Source: Actinacidiphila yanglinensis
GTDB taxonomy: Bacteria > Actinomycetota > Actinomycetes > Streptomycetales > Streptomycetaceae
Direction: 5' to 3'
Assembly: GCF_900107965.1 (NCBI RefSeq)
Contig: NZ_FNVU01000012.1
Coordinates: 186,001-250,000 of the forward strand
Length of the DNA stretch: 64,000 bases
The notes under the pieces were generated by a model. That model was not told the DNA's origin and searched no databases. It was given only the letters and a program-made list of their open reading frames with translations. Numbering within the stretch: the stretch's first letter is position 1; each line of letters starts with the position of its first letter. Below, in pieces: positions 1 to 8,931 of the stretch. Position numbers and translations under genes: made by a program.

Positions 1-38
1 TCCGATACGTGACGATCCCGGGAGGGGAGACGCATGCG

Positions 39-52
39 TGAAAACCTTTCCA
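39..52. promoter_or_regulatory. Putative LacI-family operator upstream of the GH35 gene
   Basis: The 14-mer TGAAAACCTTTCCA lies about 100 bases before the GH35 start. It matches 12 of 14 positions of TTAAAACGTTTCCA at 9946-9959, which sits inside the transporter-operon promoter. Both resemble the TGNNANCGNTNNCA pattern bound by LacI/GalR proteins. The shared sequence is seen directly; binding by the local LacI protein (5247-6302) is inference. Confidence 0.5.
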
Positions 53-154
53 ATGGTTCGGCGGCGCGAACTCCCGAGCGCCCGCGGCATCGCCGCGCAC
101 CGGTCCGCCCGGGTCACGCATCAGCCACTCCCAGCTATCCACCAAGGAGAGCCT

Positions 155-3100
155 GTGTCCCTGTCCCGCCGTACGTTCGCGGCGCTCACCGGGGCGGCGA
201 CCGCCTCGCTGGCCCTGCCGCACAGTGCCGGAGCCGCCACCCCCGGCTCCGCCGTGTCCCCGGCCGTCCGCCCGCAGGCCGGGCCGTCCGGCGCGACCCA
301 CACCGTCACCTTCGACCGGTACTCCCTGATCGTCGACGGTGAGCGGGTGCCCCTGTGGTCCGGTGAGGTCCACCCGTTCCGGCTGCCGAGCCCGTCGCTG
401 TGGCGGGACATCCTGCAGAAGCTGGCCGCGAGCGGCTACAACGCGGTGTCGATCTACGCCAGTTGGAACTACCACTCGCCCGCGCCGGGCACCTACGACT
501 TCACCGGCGTGCGCGACATCGGGCGCTTCCTGGACATGGCCGCCGAGGAGGGGCTGTACGTGATCGTACGGCCGGGGCCGTACATCAACGGCGAGACGGA
601 CGCGGGCGGTTACCCGGGCTGGCTGACGGCGACCACCGGCCGCGCCCGCACCAACGACCCCACCTACCTGGGGTACGCCGACGAGTGGCTCACCGCGCTG
701 AACGCGGAGGTCGCCCCGCGCCAGTACAGCGGGGGCGGCGGCACCGTCGTGCTCTACCAGCTGGAGAACGAGTACGCCTCGTTCGTCACCAGCGCGACGG
801 GCAAGGACTACATGGCGCACCTGTACGCGAAGGTGCGGTCGGACGGCATCGAGGTGCCGCTGTTCCACAACGACAAGGGCCGCAACGGCTACTGGGTCCC
901 GGGCAGTTTCGACACCGGCGGGGAGACCGGCCGGTACCTGTACGCGTTCGACGGCTACCCCTCGGCCAGCGGGAACCCGCCGGACTGGGGCGTCTTCGGC
1001 ACCGGCGGCGCCACGGGCGGCTCCACCGCCAGCCCCGACACCCCCGGTTTCATGGCGGAGTTCGGCGGCGGCTGGTTCGACTGCTGGGGCGGCGCGGAGT
1101 TCGCCGGCCAGGGGTACGCCGGCTCCCGGGCCGCCCGCAACGCGGCCTACGAGCGGCGGTTCTACCTGACGAACCTCGCCAACGGCATCAGGATCCACAA
1201 CGTCTACATGACGTTCGGCGGCACCTCGTGGGGCTGGCTGCCCGCCCCCGTCGTCTACACCTCCTACGACTACGGGGCGGCGATCGACGAGGCCCGCAAC
1301 CTGACCGACAAGGTCACCCCGATGAAGCAGATCGGGTCGCTGCTCTCGGCGTTCCCCGACCTCGCCGAACTCGACCGGGCGGCGGACACGGCCGCGAGCA
1401 GCACGTCGGTGCACGTCTACCACCTGTCCAACTCCGACCGCGGCTCGCACCTGTACCTGCTGCGCAACGACACCACGAAGGACGCCTTCTGCACGCTGCC
1501 GGTCGACACGGCGGCCGGCCCGCTCACCGTCCCGGCCGCGGCCGGCGGGCTCAAGGTGAGCGCCAAGGACGGCACCATGCTCGCCACCAACCTCTCGCTG
1601 GGGAGACGGGCGCTGCTCTACGCGACCGCGCAGCCGATGTGGCGGGCCTCCGGCGACGCCCAGGACATCGCGGTGTTCACCGGCCGGCCCGGTGACCCGG
1701 TGGAGATCGTGCTGCTCAGCCAGTCCGCGCCCCGCGTCAGCGTCACGTCCGGCGCCGCCGACACGGCGTACGACACGGCCGCCGGCACCCTGCGGATCAA
1801 CGCCGTGCTCGACGGGCTCACGGTGGTCCGGCTCGACGGCGGCGGCTACGCGACCCCCCTCGTGGTCGTCCTCGCCGACGACGCCGCCGCGGCCACGCTG
1901 TGGCCGCGCGACACCGACGCCGGCTCCGTGCTCGTCAGCGGCCCCGCCCTGGTGCGCGGCGTCCGCGTCACCGGCCGCAGCGTGCACCTCACCGGCGACA
2001 CCACCGCGCCGAGCGACCTGCGGGTGTGGTCGGACGGGCCCATCGCCGCGGTGGAGTGGAACGGCAAGGGCGTCGCGGTGTCCGCGACGCGCGACGGCAG
2101 CCTCCTGGCCCGCAAGCCGCTGCCCGGGCCCGGCGCCGTGCCGCTCCCGGTCCTGAAGGGCTGGCGGTACGCCGCGGAGAACCCGGAATCGGACCCGCGG
2201 TTCGACGACAGCGCCTGGCGCACCTGCGACCTGACGACCAGTCACAGCACCACCGCGCTCCCGGCCGGGCAGCCGGCCGTCCTGTTCGCGGACGACTACG
2301 GCTTCCACTACGGCGACGTGTGGTACCGGGCCGAGGTGGCCGACGCCGCGACGGCCGAGGACATCGTCCTGTCCTACCAGACCGGTACCCTCGGGCTGCT
2401 GATGGCCTGGTGGGACGGCCGCCCCCTGGGCACCCACCGCATGCCGGTCCCCACCCTTGCGCAGGCGACGACCGGAACCTGGTCCGCCACCGCGCAGTTC
2501 GGCGTGCCGGAGGATCTGCGCGGCGACGGGCCGCACACCCTGGCCCTGCTCGTCCGCCGCATGGCGCACGACGAGGACGGCGGCGCCAACGACGGCTTCA
2601 AGTCCGCCCGGGGCCTGACCGCCGCGACGCTGGACGGCGCGCCGCTGACCTGGCGCATCCAGGGCGCCACCGGGGACGACACCGCGCGCGGTCCGCTCAA
2701 CACCGGCGGCCTGTACGGGGAGCGCGCGGGCTGGCACCTGCCGGGCTTCCCCGACCGCGACTGGGCCGCGGTCACGCTGCCGTACACCGACACCCGGCAG
2801 GGCGTGGCCTGGTACCGCAGCGGGTTCACCCTCGCCGTCGACCCGGGGACCGACGCCTCGATCGGCCTGACGTTCACCGACGACCCCGCCCGGGCGTACC
2901 GCGTGCAGATCTTCCTCAACGGCTGGAACATCGGCCAGTACGCCAACGACGTCGGCCCGCAGCACACCTTCGTCCTGCCCAACGGCATCCTGCGCACCCG
3001 GGGCGCGAACACCCTGGCGCTGGCGGTGCTCAGCGACGGCAGCGGACCGGCCGGCCCGGCGCTGCCGGCGCTCACCCTCCTCGGCGCCGCCGCCGGCGGC

Positions 3101-3163
3101 ACCCCGGTGGAGGACGTCGCGTCCCCGGGCTACCGGCCGGCCGGCAAGGACCACCGGTCCTGA
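155..3163 (+). CDS. Secreted GH35 beta-galactosidase
   Basis: Predicted exported retaining beta-galactosidase that would remove galactose from galactan or arabinogalactan side chains. I choose the GTG at 155 because AAGGAGA (144-150) precedes it and the product then opens with a twin-arginine signal (SRRTFAAL, residues 4-11, followed by an Ala-rich segment). The TIM barrel carries the two GH35 signatures: QLENEY, with acid/base Glu206, and AEFGGGWFD, with nucleophile Glu302. The C-terminal half contains several beta-sandwich modules typical of the family. At 1002 residues it is in the range of large actinobacterial GH35 proteins. It is monocistronic, ends in a strong terminator and has a LacI-like site upstream. 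The family is certain; the natural linkage (beta-1,4 or beta-1,3) is not readable from sequence. Confidence 0.93.
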   Translation: MSLSRRTFAALTGAATASLALPHSAGAATPGSAVSPAVRPQAGPSGATHTVTFDRYSLIVDGERVPLWSGEVHPFRLPSPSLWRDILQKLAASGYNAVSIYASWNYHSPAPGTYDFTGVRDIGRFLDMAAEEGLYVIVRPGPYINGETDAGGYPGWLTATTGRARTNDPTYLGYADEWLTALNAEVAPRQYSGGGGTVVLYQLENEYASFVTSATGKDYMAHLYAKVRSDGIEVPLFHNDKGRNGYWVPGSFDTGGETGRYLYAFDGYPSASGNPPDWGVFGTGGATGGSTASPDTPGFMAEFGGGWFDCWGGAEFAGQGYAGSRAARNAAYERRFYLTNLANGIRIHNVYMTFGGTSWGWLPAPVVYTSYDYGAAIDEARNLTDKVTPMKQIGSLLSAFPDLAELDRAADTAASSTSVHVYHLSNSDRGSHLYLLRNDTTKDAFCTLPVDTAAGPLTVPAAAGGLKVSAKDGTMLATNLSLGRRALLYATAQPMWRASGDAQDIAVFTGRPGDPVEIVLLSQSAPRVSVTSGAADTAYDTAAGTLRINAVLDGLTVVRLDGGGYATPLVVVLADDAAAATLWPRDTDAGSVLVSGPALVRGVRVTGRSVHLTGDTTAPSDLRVWSDGPIAAVEWNGKGVAVSATRDGSLLARKPLPGPGAVPLPVLKGWRYAAENPESDPRFDDSAWRTCDLTTSHSTTALPAGQPAVLFADDYGFHYGDVWYRAEVADAATAEDIVLSYQTGTLGLLMAWWDGRPLGTHRMPVPTLAQATTGTWSATAQFGVPEDLRGDGPHTLALLVRRMAHDEDGGANDGFKSARGLTAATLDGAPLTWRIQGATGDDTARGPLNTGGLYGERAGWHLPGFPDRDWAAVTLPYTDTRQGVAWYRSGFTLAVDPGTDASIGLTFTDDPARAYRVQIFLNGWNIGQYANDVGPQHTFVLPNGILRTRGANTLALAVLSDGSGPAGPALPALTLLGAAAGGTPVEDVASPGYRPAGKDHRS

Positions 3164-3176
3164 CCGCACGGCAGAA

Positions 3177-3228
3177 CTCCCGGTGGAGCGCCCGACCCCA
3201 GTGAAGGGGTCGGGCGCTCCACCGGGAG
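3177..3228. terminator. Bidirectional terminator between convergent genes
   Basis: A perfect inverted repeat with 23-bp arms (3177-3199 and 3206-3228) and a 6-base loop lies between the stops of the GH35 gene and the convergent DUF2264 gene. It has no T-tract, as is usual in streptomycetes, and it is symmetric, so it can serve both strands. Confidence 0.9.
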
Positions 3229-3265
3229 CGGGGTGGCGGACCGGCCGGCGCGACGGGGCCGGCCG

Positions 3266-5230
3266 TCACATGGGCGACCCCCCGGTCACCCGGATCTCCT
3301 CGGCGGTGCCGTCGGGGAAGACGACCCGGACGGCGCCGTCGGCGGTGAGGGTGGCGCGCGTGCCCGTACGCAGGGCCGCGCGGTCCCGTGCCACCGACGG
3401 GTCGGCGGTCAGGACGACGAGGCTCGCCAGGATCCGGATCCCGCCGGGGTGGCGGGCGGTGAGCAGCGGGGTCGCCGAGTGCTGGCCGTAGGCGTTGTGG
3501 CCGCGGGCCGAGGCCACCGCGCTGCGGCAGGAGGCGTCGGCCTCCTCCCAGCCGAGCAGCGCCACCAGGGCGCTGGTCAGGCCGTCCTGGCGGTGCGCGA
3601 CGGCCCATCCGGTGCCGCTCTCCGCGACGGGGACGGCGCGGTCGTCGGCCACCGCCCACCCGCCTTCGCGGACCCGGGCGCCCGCGGGTGCCTCGACCCG
3701 GTGGATGCGCACCTCCCAGGGGCCGTGGGCGACGCTGGCGGTCGTGATCCGCGCGTACCCGCCCCCTCCCGTGGCCGGGCGGGTGTGCCAGGACGCGGCG
3801 CGCCGGCCCTCCGCGAAGAGGCGGTGGATGCGGCCGCGGACCGAGGGGCCGGGCACGTCGAGCAGCGCGATCTGGTTGTCCGGGCCCGGGAGTTCGCCGC
3901 CGGGCGGTGTCTCCGGCGCGGTGGCGGTGGAGTAGGCGAAGCGGGTGTAGTGCGGGTCGTCCAGGGCGGGGGAGGTGGGCGACTGGTGGTCGCTGCCGTG
4001 GTTGACCAGGCGGACGATGCCGTCCGACGCCGTGGAGTGCAGCAGCCAACCCGGCCCGGGCAGCGCCAGGTGGCGGTCCGCGGTGTCGACCGGGCTGGGC
4101 TCCTCCCGCGCGGTCCACACCGGGTGGTCGGGGGGCAGCAGCAGGCCGAGGAACGCCTTGTTGGCCCAGTAGGGCGACGCGGGCCCGGAGTACGCCTGGG
4201 TGACCGGCAGGTAGGGCCGATACCAGCCCAGCCGTAGCAGTCCCTCGTCGTCGGGCACGCCGCGCTCGGCGAAGTGCCGGAGGGTGCCCGACGCCAGCCG
4301 GCGGGTCCGGCCCGGCGGCAGCGGGGTGGCGTCCGCGAGGACACCCGCCCACAGCGGGGCGGCCGCCGCGAAACGGTAGGTGAGGGAGCGGCCCTGGTGG
4401 ATGGGCGCGCCGTCGGCGCCGAAGAAGTACTGGTGCGTGGACAGGAAGCGCCGCAGCCGCTCGCGATGGGTGGCCACCAGCATGCCGTCCGCGCGGGGCC
4501 CGGCGATGCGGGCCCACAGCACCGGATAGAGGTGCAGGGTCCAGGCGTTGTAGTAGTCGAACTTCTGCCCGTCGCCGTCGGTGTACCAGCCGTCCCCGCG
4601 ATACCAGTCGTCCAGCCGGGACAGGCCCGCGTCGATCTCCTCGCGGCGGTGCGGTGCGCCGATCGAGGCCAGGAACTCCTCGGTGACGACCTGGAACAGG
4701 CGCCAGTTGGAGTCGTTGGGCCGGGCGCCCACGAAACCGCCGAGCCAGCCGGCGACGCGCTGGCGCACCGGGTCGGGGAGGGTGTCCCAGAGCCACGGCC
4801 GCGTCTCGTGCAGGGCGATGGCGATGGCCGCGGCCTCGACCATGGACTGCGCGCGGTCGGTGATGGGGGGCCAGTGCTCGGGGTCGGCGGGGTCGGTTCC
4901 CGCGGCGAGCCCGGCGGCGTAGCGGTCGACGAGGTCGCGGATGCGGGTGCTGCCGGGTTCGTCCCGGCCGCGGGCCCCGGCGATGCGGCAGGCGGCCAGC
5001 GTGAAGGACCGGGCGTAGCCCTCGAGTCCGTCCGACCGGTGGCCGGAGTGGCTGGTCCGCCCCGGCAGCCGGTACTGGGCCCTGCCGGGTGAGGCGTAGG
5101 GCAGCAGCGCGTCCAGCATGCGGTCGGCGGCGGCCTCCCAGTGGGCCCGGGTGTAGCCGGTGTACGGCGACAACTCGGGGTCGTCGGGGGGTTGCTGCGG
5201 GGAATCGGCCAGGAGGTTCGGCGCGGTCAT
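3266..5230 (-). CDS. DUF2264 domain protein (predicted polysaccharide-processing enzyme)
   Basis: A 654-residue protein with no signal peptide whose N-terminal two thirds match DUF2264, a family with a predicted (alpha/alpha)6 fold related to heparinase/lyase-like proteins. Visible family features are the start region with YTRAHWEAAADRML, the GYARSF segment and Trp/Asp-rich motifs such as DWYRGDGWYTDGDG. The start at 5230 removes a 46-residue low-complexity extension and leaves AAAGGG about 11 bases upstream. It is the last gene of the transporter operon: the LacI gene ends at 5247, and an ATG overlapping that stop opens a 7-codon frame ending at the DUF2264 start. Context suggests processing of imported pectic oligosaccharides. 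The reaction is not known to me. Confidence 0.85.
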   Translation of the reverse strand: MTAPNLLADSPQQPPDDPELSPYTGYTRAHWEAAADRMLDALLPYASPGRAQYRLPGRTSHSGHRSDGLEGYARSFTLAACRIAGARGRDEPGSTRIRDLVDRYAAGLAAGTDPADPEHWPPITDRAQSMVEAAAIAIALHETRPWLWDTLPDPVRQRVAGWLGGFVGARPNDSNWRLFQVVTEEFLASIGAPHRREEIDAGLSRLDDWYRGDGWYTDGDGQKFDYYNAWTLHLYPVLWARIAGPRADGMLVATHRERLRRFLSTHQYFFGADGAPIHQGRSLTYRFAAAAPLWAGVLADATPLPPGRTRRLASGTLRHFAERGVPDDEGLLRLGWYRPYLPVTQAYSGPASPYWANKAFLGLLLPPDHPVWTAREEPSPVDTADRHLALPGPGWLLHSTASDGIVRLVNHGSDHQSPTSPALDDPHYTRFAYSTATAPETPPGGELPGPDNQIALLDVPGPSVRGRIHRLFAEGRRAASWHTRPATGGGGYARITTASVAHGPWEVRIHRVEAPAGARVREGGWAVADDRAVPVAESGTGWAVAHRQDGLTSALVALLGWEEADASCRSAVASARGHNAYGQHSATPLLTARHPGGIRILASLVVLTADPSVARDRAALRTGTRATLTADGAVRVVFPDGTAEEIRVTGGSPM

Positions 5231-5246
5231 GCCGGTTCGGGCCCTT

Positions 5247-6302
5247 TCATGGGGTGCGCTCCGGTGGGGGCGCGGCGACGCTTTCGCGTACGACGATGTG
5301 AGTGCCGAGCACGTGACGGCTGCTCGGGGAGTCCTGCGGCGTGCGCAGGGCGATGCGCACGGCCTCACGGCCCAGCTCCTCCGCGGGGGTGCGGACCGTG
5401 GTCAGCGGCGGGTTGAAGTCCGCCGCCAGGGGGATGTCGTTGTAGCCGACGACGGAGATGTCGTCCGGGACGCGCAGGCCCGCGTCGGCGATGGCGCGCA
5501 GGGCGCCGGCGGCGACCATGTCGTCCCCGGCGAACACGGCGGTGAAGTCCCGTCGGCGCTTGAGGAGTTCGGCCATCGCGCGCTCGCCGCCCTCCCGGCC
5601 CAGGCCGGAGTCGATGACGTGCGCGGCCTCGGGGGGCAGCCGGTGCTCGGCCAGCGCGGCCCGGTAGCCGGCGACCCGGGCGTCCAGGGCGGTGTTGCCC
5701 GGGAGGCCGCCGAGGAAGACGATCCTCCGGTGGCCGGCGGACAGCAGGTGGCCGGTGATGGCGCGGGCGCCCGCCTCGTTGTCGAACTCGACCACCAGGG
5801 CGGGGATGTCGGGGCCGGGCGCCGGACGCCCGCACAGCACGAGCCGGGCGCCGGAGGCGTTCAGGGCCTGCGCGTACTGCGCGACGCGCCCGCGGTAGGT
5901 GTCGTCCTCGACGACACCGCCGACCAGGATCACCAGGCGGGCGCCCTCCTCCCGCATGAGCTGGACGAACTCCAGCTCGCGCTGCGGCTCGCCGCCGGTC
6001 GTGCCGACCAGGCACAGCCAGCCGTGGGCGGCGGCCTCCGCCTCCACCCCCTCGGCGACGTGCGCGTAGAAGGGGCTGGTGACCTGGCGCACCAGGACGG
6101 CGACCATCTTGCGGCCGCCGCCGACCAGCGCGCGGGCGTGGGCGTTCGCCACGTAGTCGAGGGCCTGCGCGGCACGCAGCACTCGCGTCCGGGTCGCCTG
6201 CGGCACCGCGTAGTTGCCGCTGAGCACCCGGGACGCGGTGGCCACGGACACACCCGCCCGCTCCGCCACGTCCCGGATGGTGACCCGCCGATTCGCCGCC
6301 AT
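5247..6302 (-). CDS. LacI-family transcriptional regulator of the pectin locus
   Basis: A 351-residue repressor with an N-terminal LacI helix-turn-helix (VTIRDVAERAGVSVATASRV, residues 6-25), a hinge helix and a periplasmic-binding-protein-like sensor domain (about 65-350). The ATG at 6302 is preceded by AGGAG at 5-bp spacing; a longer start at 6344 would add a poor leader. It lies inside the operon, 46 bases after the solute-binding-protein gene, so it is probably autoregulated through the operator at 9946-9959. The inducer is likely a galacturonate-, rhamnose- or galactose-containing oligosaccharide (inference from neighbours). Confidence 0.93.
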   Translation of the reverse strand: MAANRRVTIRDVAERAGVSVATASRVLSGNYAVPQATRTRVLRAAQALDYVANAHARALVGGGRKMVAVLVRQVTSPFYAHVAEGVEAEAAAHGWLCLVGTTGGEPQRELEFVQLMREEGARLVILVGGVVEDDTYRGRVAQYAQALNASGARLVLCGRPAPGPDIPALVVEFDNEAGARAITGHLLSAGHRRIVFLGGLPGNTALDARVAGYRAALAEHRLPPEAAHVIDSGLGREGGERAMAELLKRRRDFTAVFAGDDMVAAGALRAIADAGLRVPDDISVVGYNDIPLAADFNPPLTTVRTPAEELGREAVRIALRTPQDSPSSRHVLGTHIVVRESVAAPPPERTP

Positions 6303-6348
6303 GTCGCTCCTGTTCTCCAGCCCCGTTGCCGTGTACGCCATCACCGCC

Positions 6349-8001
6349 TCACGTGTTCGCGGCGTGTTCCTTGGCGTACTCCTCGGCCATTCTGTCGCCG
6401 CCGCCGGAGCGCCACTTGCTGATGGCGCCGTCCAGCGCGGACAGCGACGCGCGCCCGGCGATGACGGAGGTGATGGTGTCGTCCATGTCGGCCTTGAGGG
6501 TGGTGCCCTGGGCGTTGAAGGTGGCGGACTGCAGCCCGAACGAGGCGTCGCGGATGGCGACCGGCACCACCTTCTGCTGCCAGGCGTGCAGGGTCCGCGT
6601 CGCCTCGGGGAAGCCCGGGACGAAGAGCACCTGGGGGCCCTCGGCCAGGTAGCGGAAGGGCAGGTTGGTGATGTTCTCGACCTGCCCGAGCTCGGTGGTC
6701 TGCGGCGAGCCGTCCGTCCCGCGGGTGAAGTGCACGCCCTCCACGCCGAAGTGGGTCAGCTCGTACTCCTTGGTGCCGAACGGCGCGGCCAGGTAGTCCA
6801 GGACGCGCAGCAGCAACTGGATGCGCTCCTTGGGGGCCTTCTTGAGGATCGTGTACCCGAAGGACCTGCGGGCCGCGACGACGCCGCCGGGCGTCCCGTC
6901 GACCGCGTACGGCAGCGCGGGCGCCGGCGTCAGCAGGCCCTTGGAATCGGGGTACAGGGCCGTGTAGTTGCCGAAGCCGTTCTGCAGCGAGCCGATCGTC
7001 CCGTTCAGCAGCAGCGTGTAGGCGTCCGCGGTGGACAGCGACGTGGAGTCGGGGTGGTAGTAACCGGCCTTGCGCAGCTGCGCCTGGTAGGCGACCGCCG
7101 CCTTGAAGCGCTCGTCGGTGTAGCCGGGGTGGAAGGCGCCCTTGCCGTCCACGGCCCAGCCCTGCGGCGCGTTGTGCGCCGCGGAGTGCACGTTGTTGTT
7201 GAAGTCGGAGCCCTTCGCGGACCCGAGTGCGTACTTCTTGCCGTGGGTCGCCTTCCTCGCGACGGCGGTGAAGTCCTGCGCGGTCCAGCCGTCGTGCATG
7301 CCGGCGGCGGTGAAGTCGCCCTGGTTGAGCCACAGCGTCGAACCCGGGATCGGCCGCTCCAGCGGGATGCCGTGGATCCGGCCGCCGATGCGGCCCATGT
7401 CCTGCCACGCCTGGGTGGGGATGCCGGCCAGGTTCGGATAGTCCGCGACGGCGGCGCCGGACAGGTACGGGGTCAGGTCCTGCGCCCTGACCTGGACGAA
7501 CTGCGCCTCGCGCGGCAGGACGAAGCCGGAGAACATGTTGATGACGTCCGGGAGCGAACCGGGGTCGCCGGCCATGACCGTGGCCATCTTCGTCTGGTAG
7601 TCGTCGGTCGGGATGACGGTGTACTCGATCTTGACGCCGAGGGCCTTCTCGACGGCCTTCCAGTACTGGTTGCCCGCCTCGGGCTTCGGCGGCGTGCCGA
7701 AGGTGACGGACATGACCTTGATCGTGCTGCCGTCGCCCGGGGTGTGGGAGACCGAGCCGACGAGGTGCGAGGGGTAGGAGGTGAAGCCGGCCTGCACGCC
7801 CGCGCCGGTCGGCGCCAGATCCGGAGCCGGTCCGGAGGCAGCGTGGTAGGTGGGCCAGGGAGCGAGCTTCTTCCCCGCGTTGGACACGTTGCCGCCGGCC
7901 GCCGAGGAGGAGGTGCAGGCAGAGAGCAGCCCGGGAACGGAGGCCGCGGCACCGGTCGCGGCGAGGGAGCGCAGCAGTGTGCGCCGGGACATTCTGGACA
8001 T
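6349..8001 (-). CDS. LplA-type extracellular solute-binding lipoprotein
   Basis: A 550-residue family 1 solute-binding protein of the LplA kind. The N-terminus combines a twin-arginine motif (SRRTLL) with a lipobox (LLSAC), so a Tat-exported lipoprotein is expected. The rest is a long two-lobed binding protein ending in an alpha-helical region. It follows the two permease genes by 42 bases. In Bacillus subtilis lplA-lplB-lplC lie next to yetA, the homologue of the PL26-like gene encoded here at 10461, which supports uptake of pectic oligosaccharides. ATG 8001 is used; a second ATG at 7992 is possible. Confidence 0.9.
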   Translation of the reverse strand: MSRMSRRTLLRSLAATGAAASVPGLLSACTSSSAAGGNVSNAGKKLAPWPTYHAASGPAPDLAPTGAGVQAGFTSYPSHLVGSVSHTPGDGSTIKVMSVTFGTPPKPEAGNQYWKAVEKALGVKIEYTVIPTDDYQTKMATVMAGDPGSLPDVINMFSGFVLPREAQFVQVRAQDLTPYLSGAAVADYPNLAGIPTQAWQDMGRIGGRIHGIPLERPIPGSTLWLNQGDFTAAGMHDGWTAQDFTAVARKATHGKKYALGSAKGSDFNNNVHSAAHNAPQGWAVDGKGAFHPGYTDERFKAAVAYQAQLRKAGYYHPDSTSLSTADAYTLLLNGTIGSLQNGFGNYTALYPDSKGLLTPAPALPYAVDGTPGGVVAARRSFGYTILKKAPKERIQLLLRVLDYLAAPFGTKEYELTHFGVEGVHFTRGTDGSPQTTELGQVENITNLPFRYLAEGPQVLFVPGFPEATRTLHAWQQKVVPVAIRDASFGLQSATFNAQGTTLKADMDDTITSVIAGRASLSALDGAISKWRSGGGDRMAEEYAKEHAANT

Positions 8002-8043
8002 GAGCGGATGGCCTTTCGAGGGAGTGCGGCCGGGACAGGGGCG

Positions 8044-8931
8044 TCAGCTCTTGATGGCGCCGGTGAGTACGCCCTTGGTGAAGTACTTCTGGAGGAAGGG
8101 GTAAGCGAGCAGGATCGGCACCGTGGCGAGGACCACGACGGCCATCTGGATCGTCTGCGGCGCGTTCACAGCGCCGTCGCCCAGCGTGGTGTCGGTCAGG
8201 CCGGTGCCGGCCACGACGTAGGTGCGCAGCACCTGTTGCAGCGGCCAGTGGTCGCTGTTGAGGTAGAGCGAGGCGTAGAACCAGGAGTTCCAGTACGACA
8301 CCGCGTAGAACAGGCCGACCACGGCCAGGGCTGCCTTGGACAGCGGCAGCACGATCGACCACAGCACCCGCAGGTCGCCGGCGCCGTCGAGCCGCGCCGC
8401 CTCGTACAGTTCCTCCGGAATCCCCTGGAAGAAGCCGCGCAGCACGATCAGGTTGAAGACGTTGACCAGCAGCGGGAGGATCAGCGAGGAGTAACTGTTG
8501 AGCAGGCCCAGGTTCTTGACCAGCAGGAAGCTGGGGATCATGCCGGGCGGGAAGAGGAAGGTGAACAGGATCAGCAGCAGCACCGGCCTGCCACCGGCCA
8601 CCCGCGGGCGGGCCAGCGCGTAGGCGAGCGTCACCGTGCAGAGCAGGCTCAGCAGGGTCCCCACCAGGGTGACGCCGAGACTGACGCCGAGGGCGTGGGT
8701 GACGATGCCGCCCTGGAGGATGTCGTGGTAGGCCCGCAGCGTGGGGTGCTGCGGCCACAGCACCCAGCCGCCGTTCGCCACCACCTCCCGCTGCGAGGCC
8801 AGCGAGGTGGACACGACGACGAGGAAGGGCACGCACACCAGCGCGACGACGGTGACCAGGGCCACGGCCTTGGCGGACTGGGTGACGGGCTTCGGCTTCT
8901 CCATCCAGCCGGGCCGTACGGAGGCGCTCAC
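8044..8931 (-). CDS. Carbohydrate ABC transporter permease (LplC/YtcP type)
   Basis: A 295-residue integral membrane permease with six predicted helices and the EAA loop (EAARLDGAGDLRVLWSIVLP) that docks the ATPase. The GTG start at 8931 overlaps the preceding permease stop in a GTGA quadruplet, so translation is coupled. The open frame continues far upstream, but only as a shadow of the neighbouring permease. No ATP-binding subunit is encoded in the operon; streptomycetes commonly share the MsiK ATPase among such importers. Confidence 0.93.
   Translation of the reverse strand: MSASVRPGWMEKPKPVTQSAKAVALVTVVALVCVPFLVVVSTSLASQREVVANGGWVLWPQHPTLRAYHDILQGGIVTHALGVSLGVTLVGTLLSLLCTVTLAYALARPRVAGGRPVLLLILFTFLFPPGMIPSFLLVKNLGLLNSYSSLILPLLVNVFNLIVLRGFFQGIPEELYEAARLDGAGDLRVLWSIVLPLSKAALAVVGLFYAVSYWNSWFYASLYLNSDHWPLQQVLRTYVVAGTGLTDTTLGDGAVNAPQTIQMAVVVLATVPILLAYPFLQKYFTKGVLTGAIKS

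Noticed and set aside
34..342. ATG 34 after GGAGGGGAGACGC, opening a 102-codon frame at the window start.
   Set aside because: The translation is Arg/Pro-rich and overlaps the GH35 signal and catalytic-domain coding in another frame. The ATG lies next to the LacI-like site; at most a chance start.
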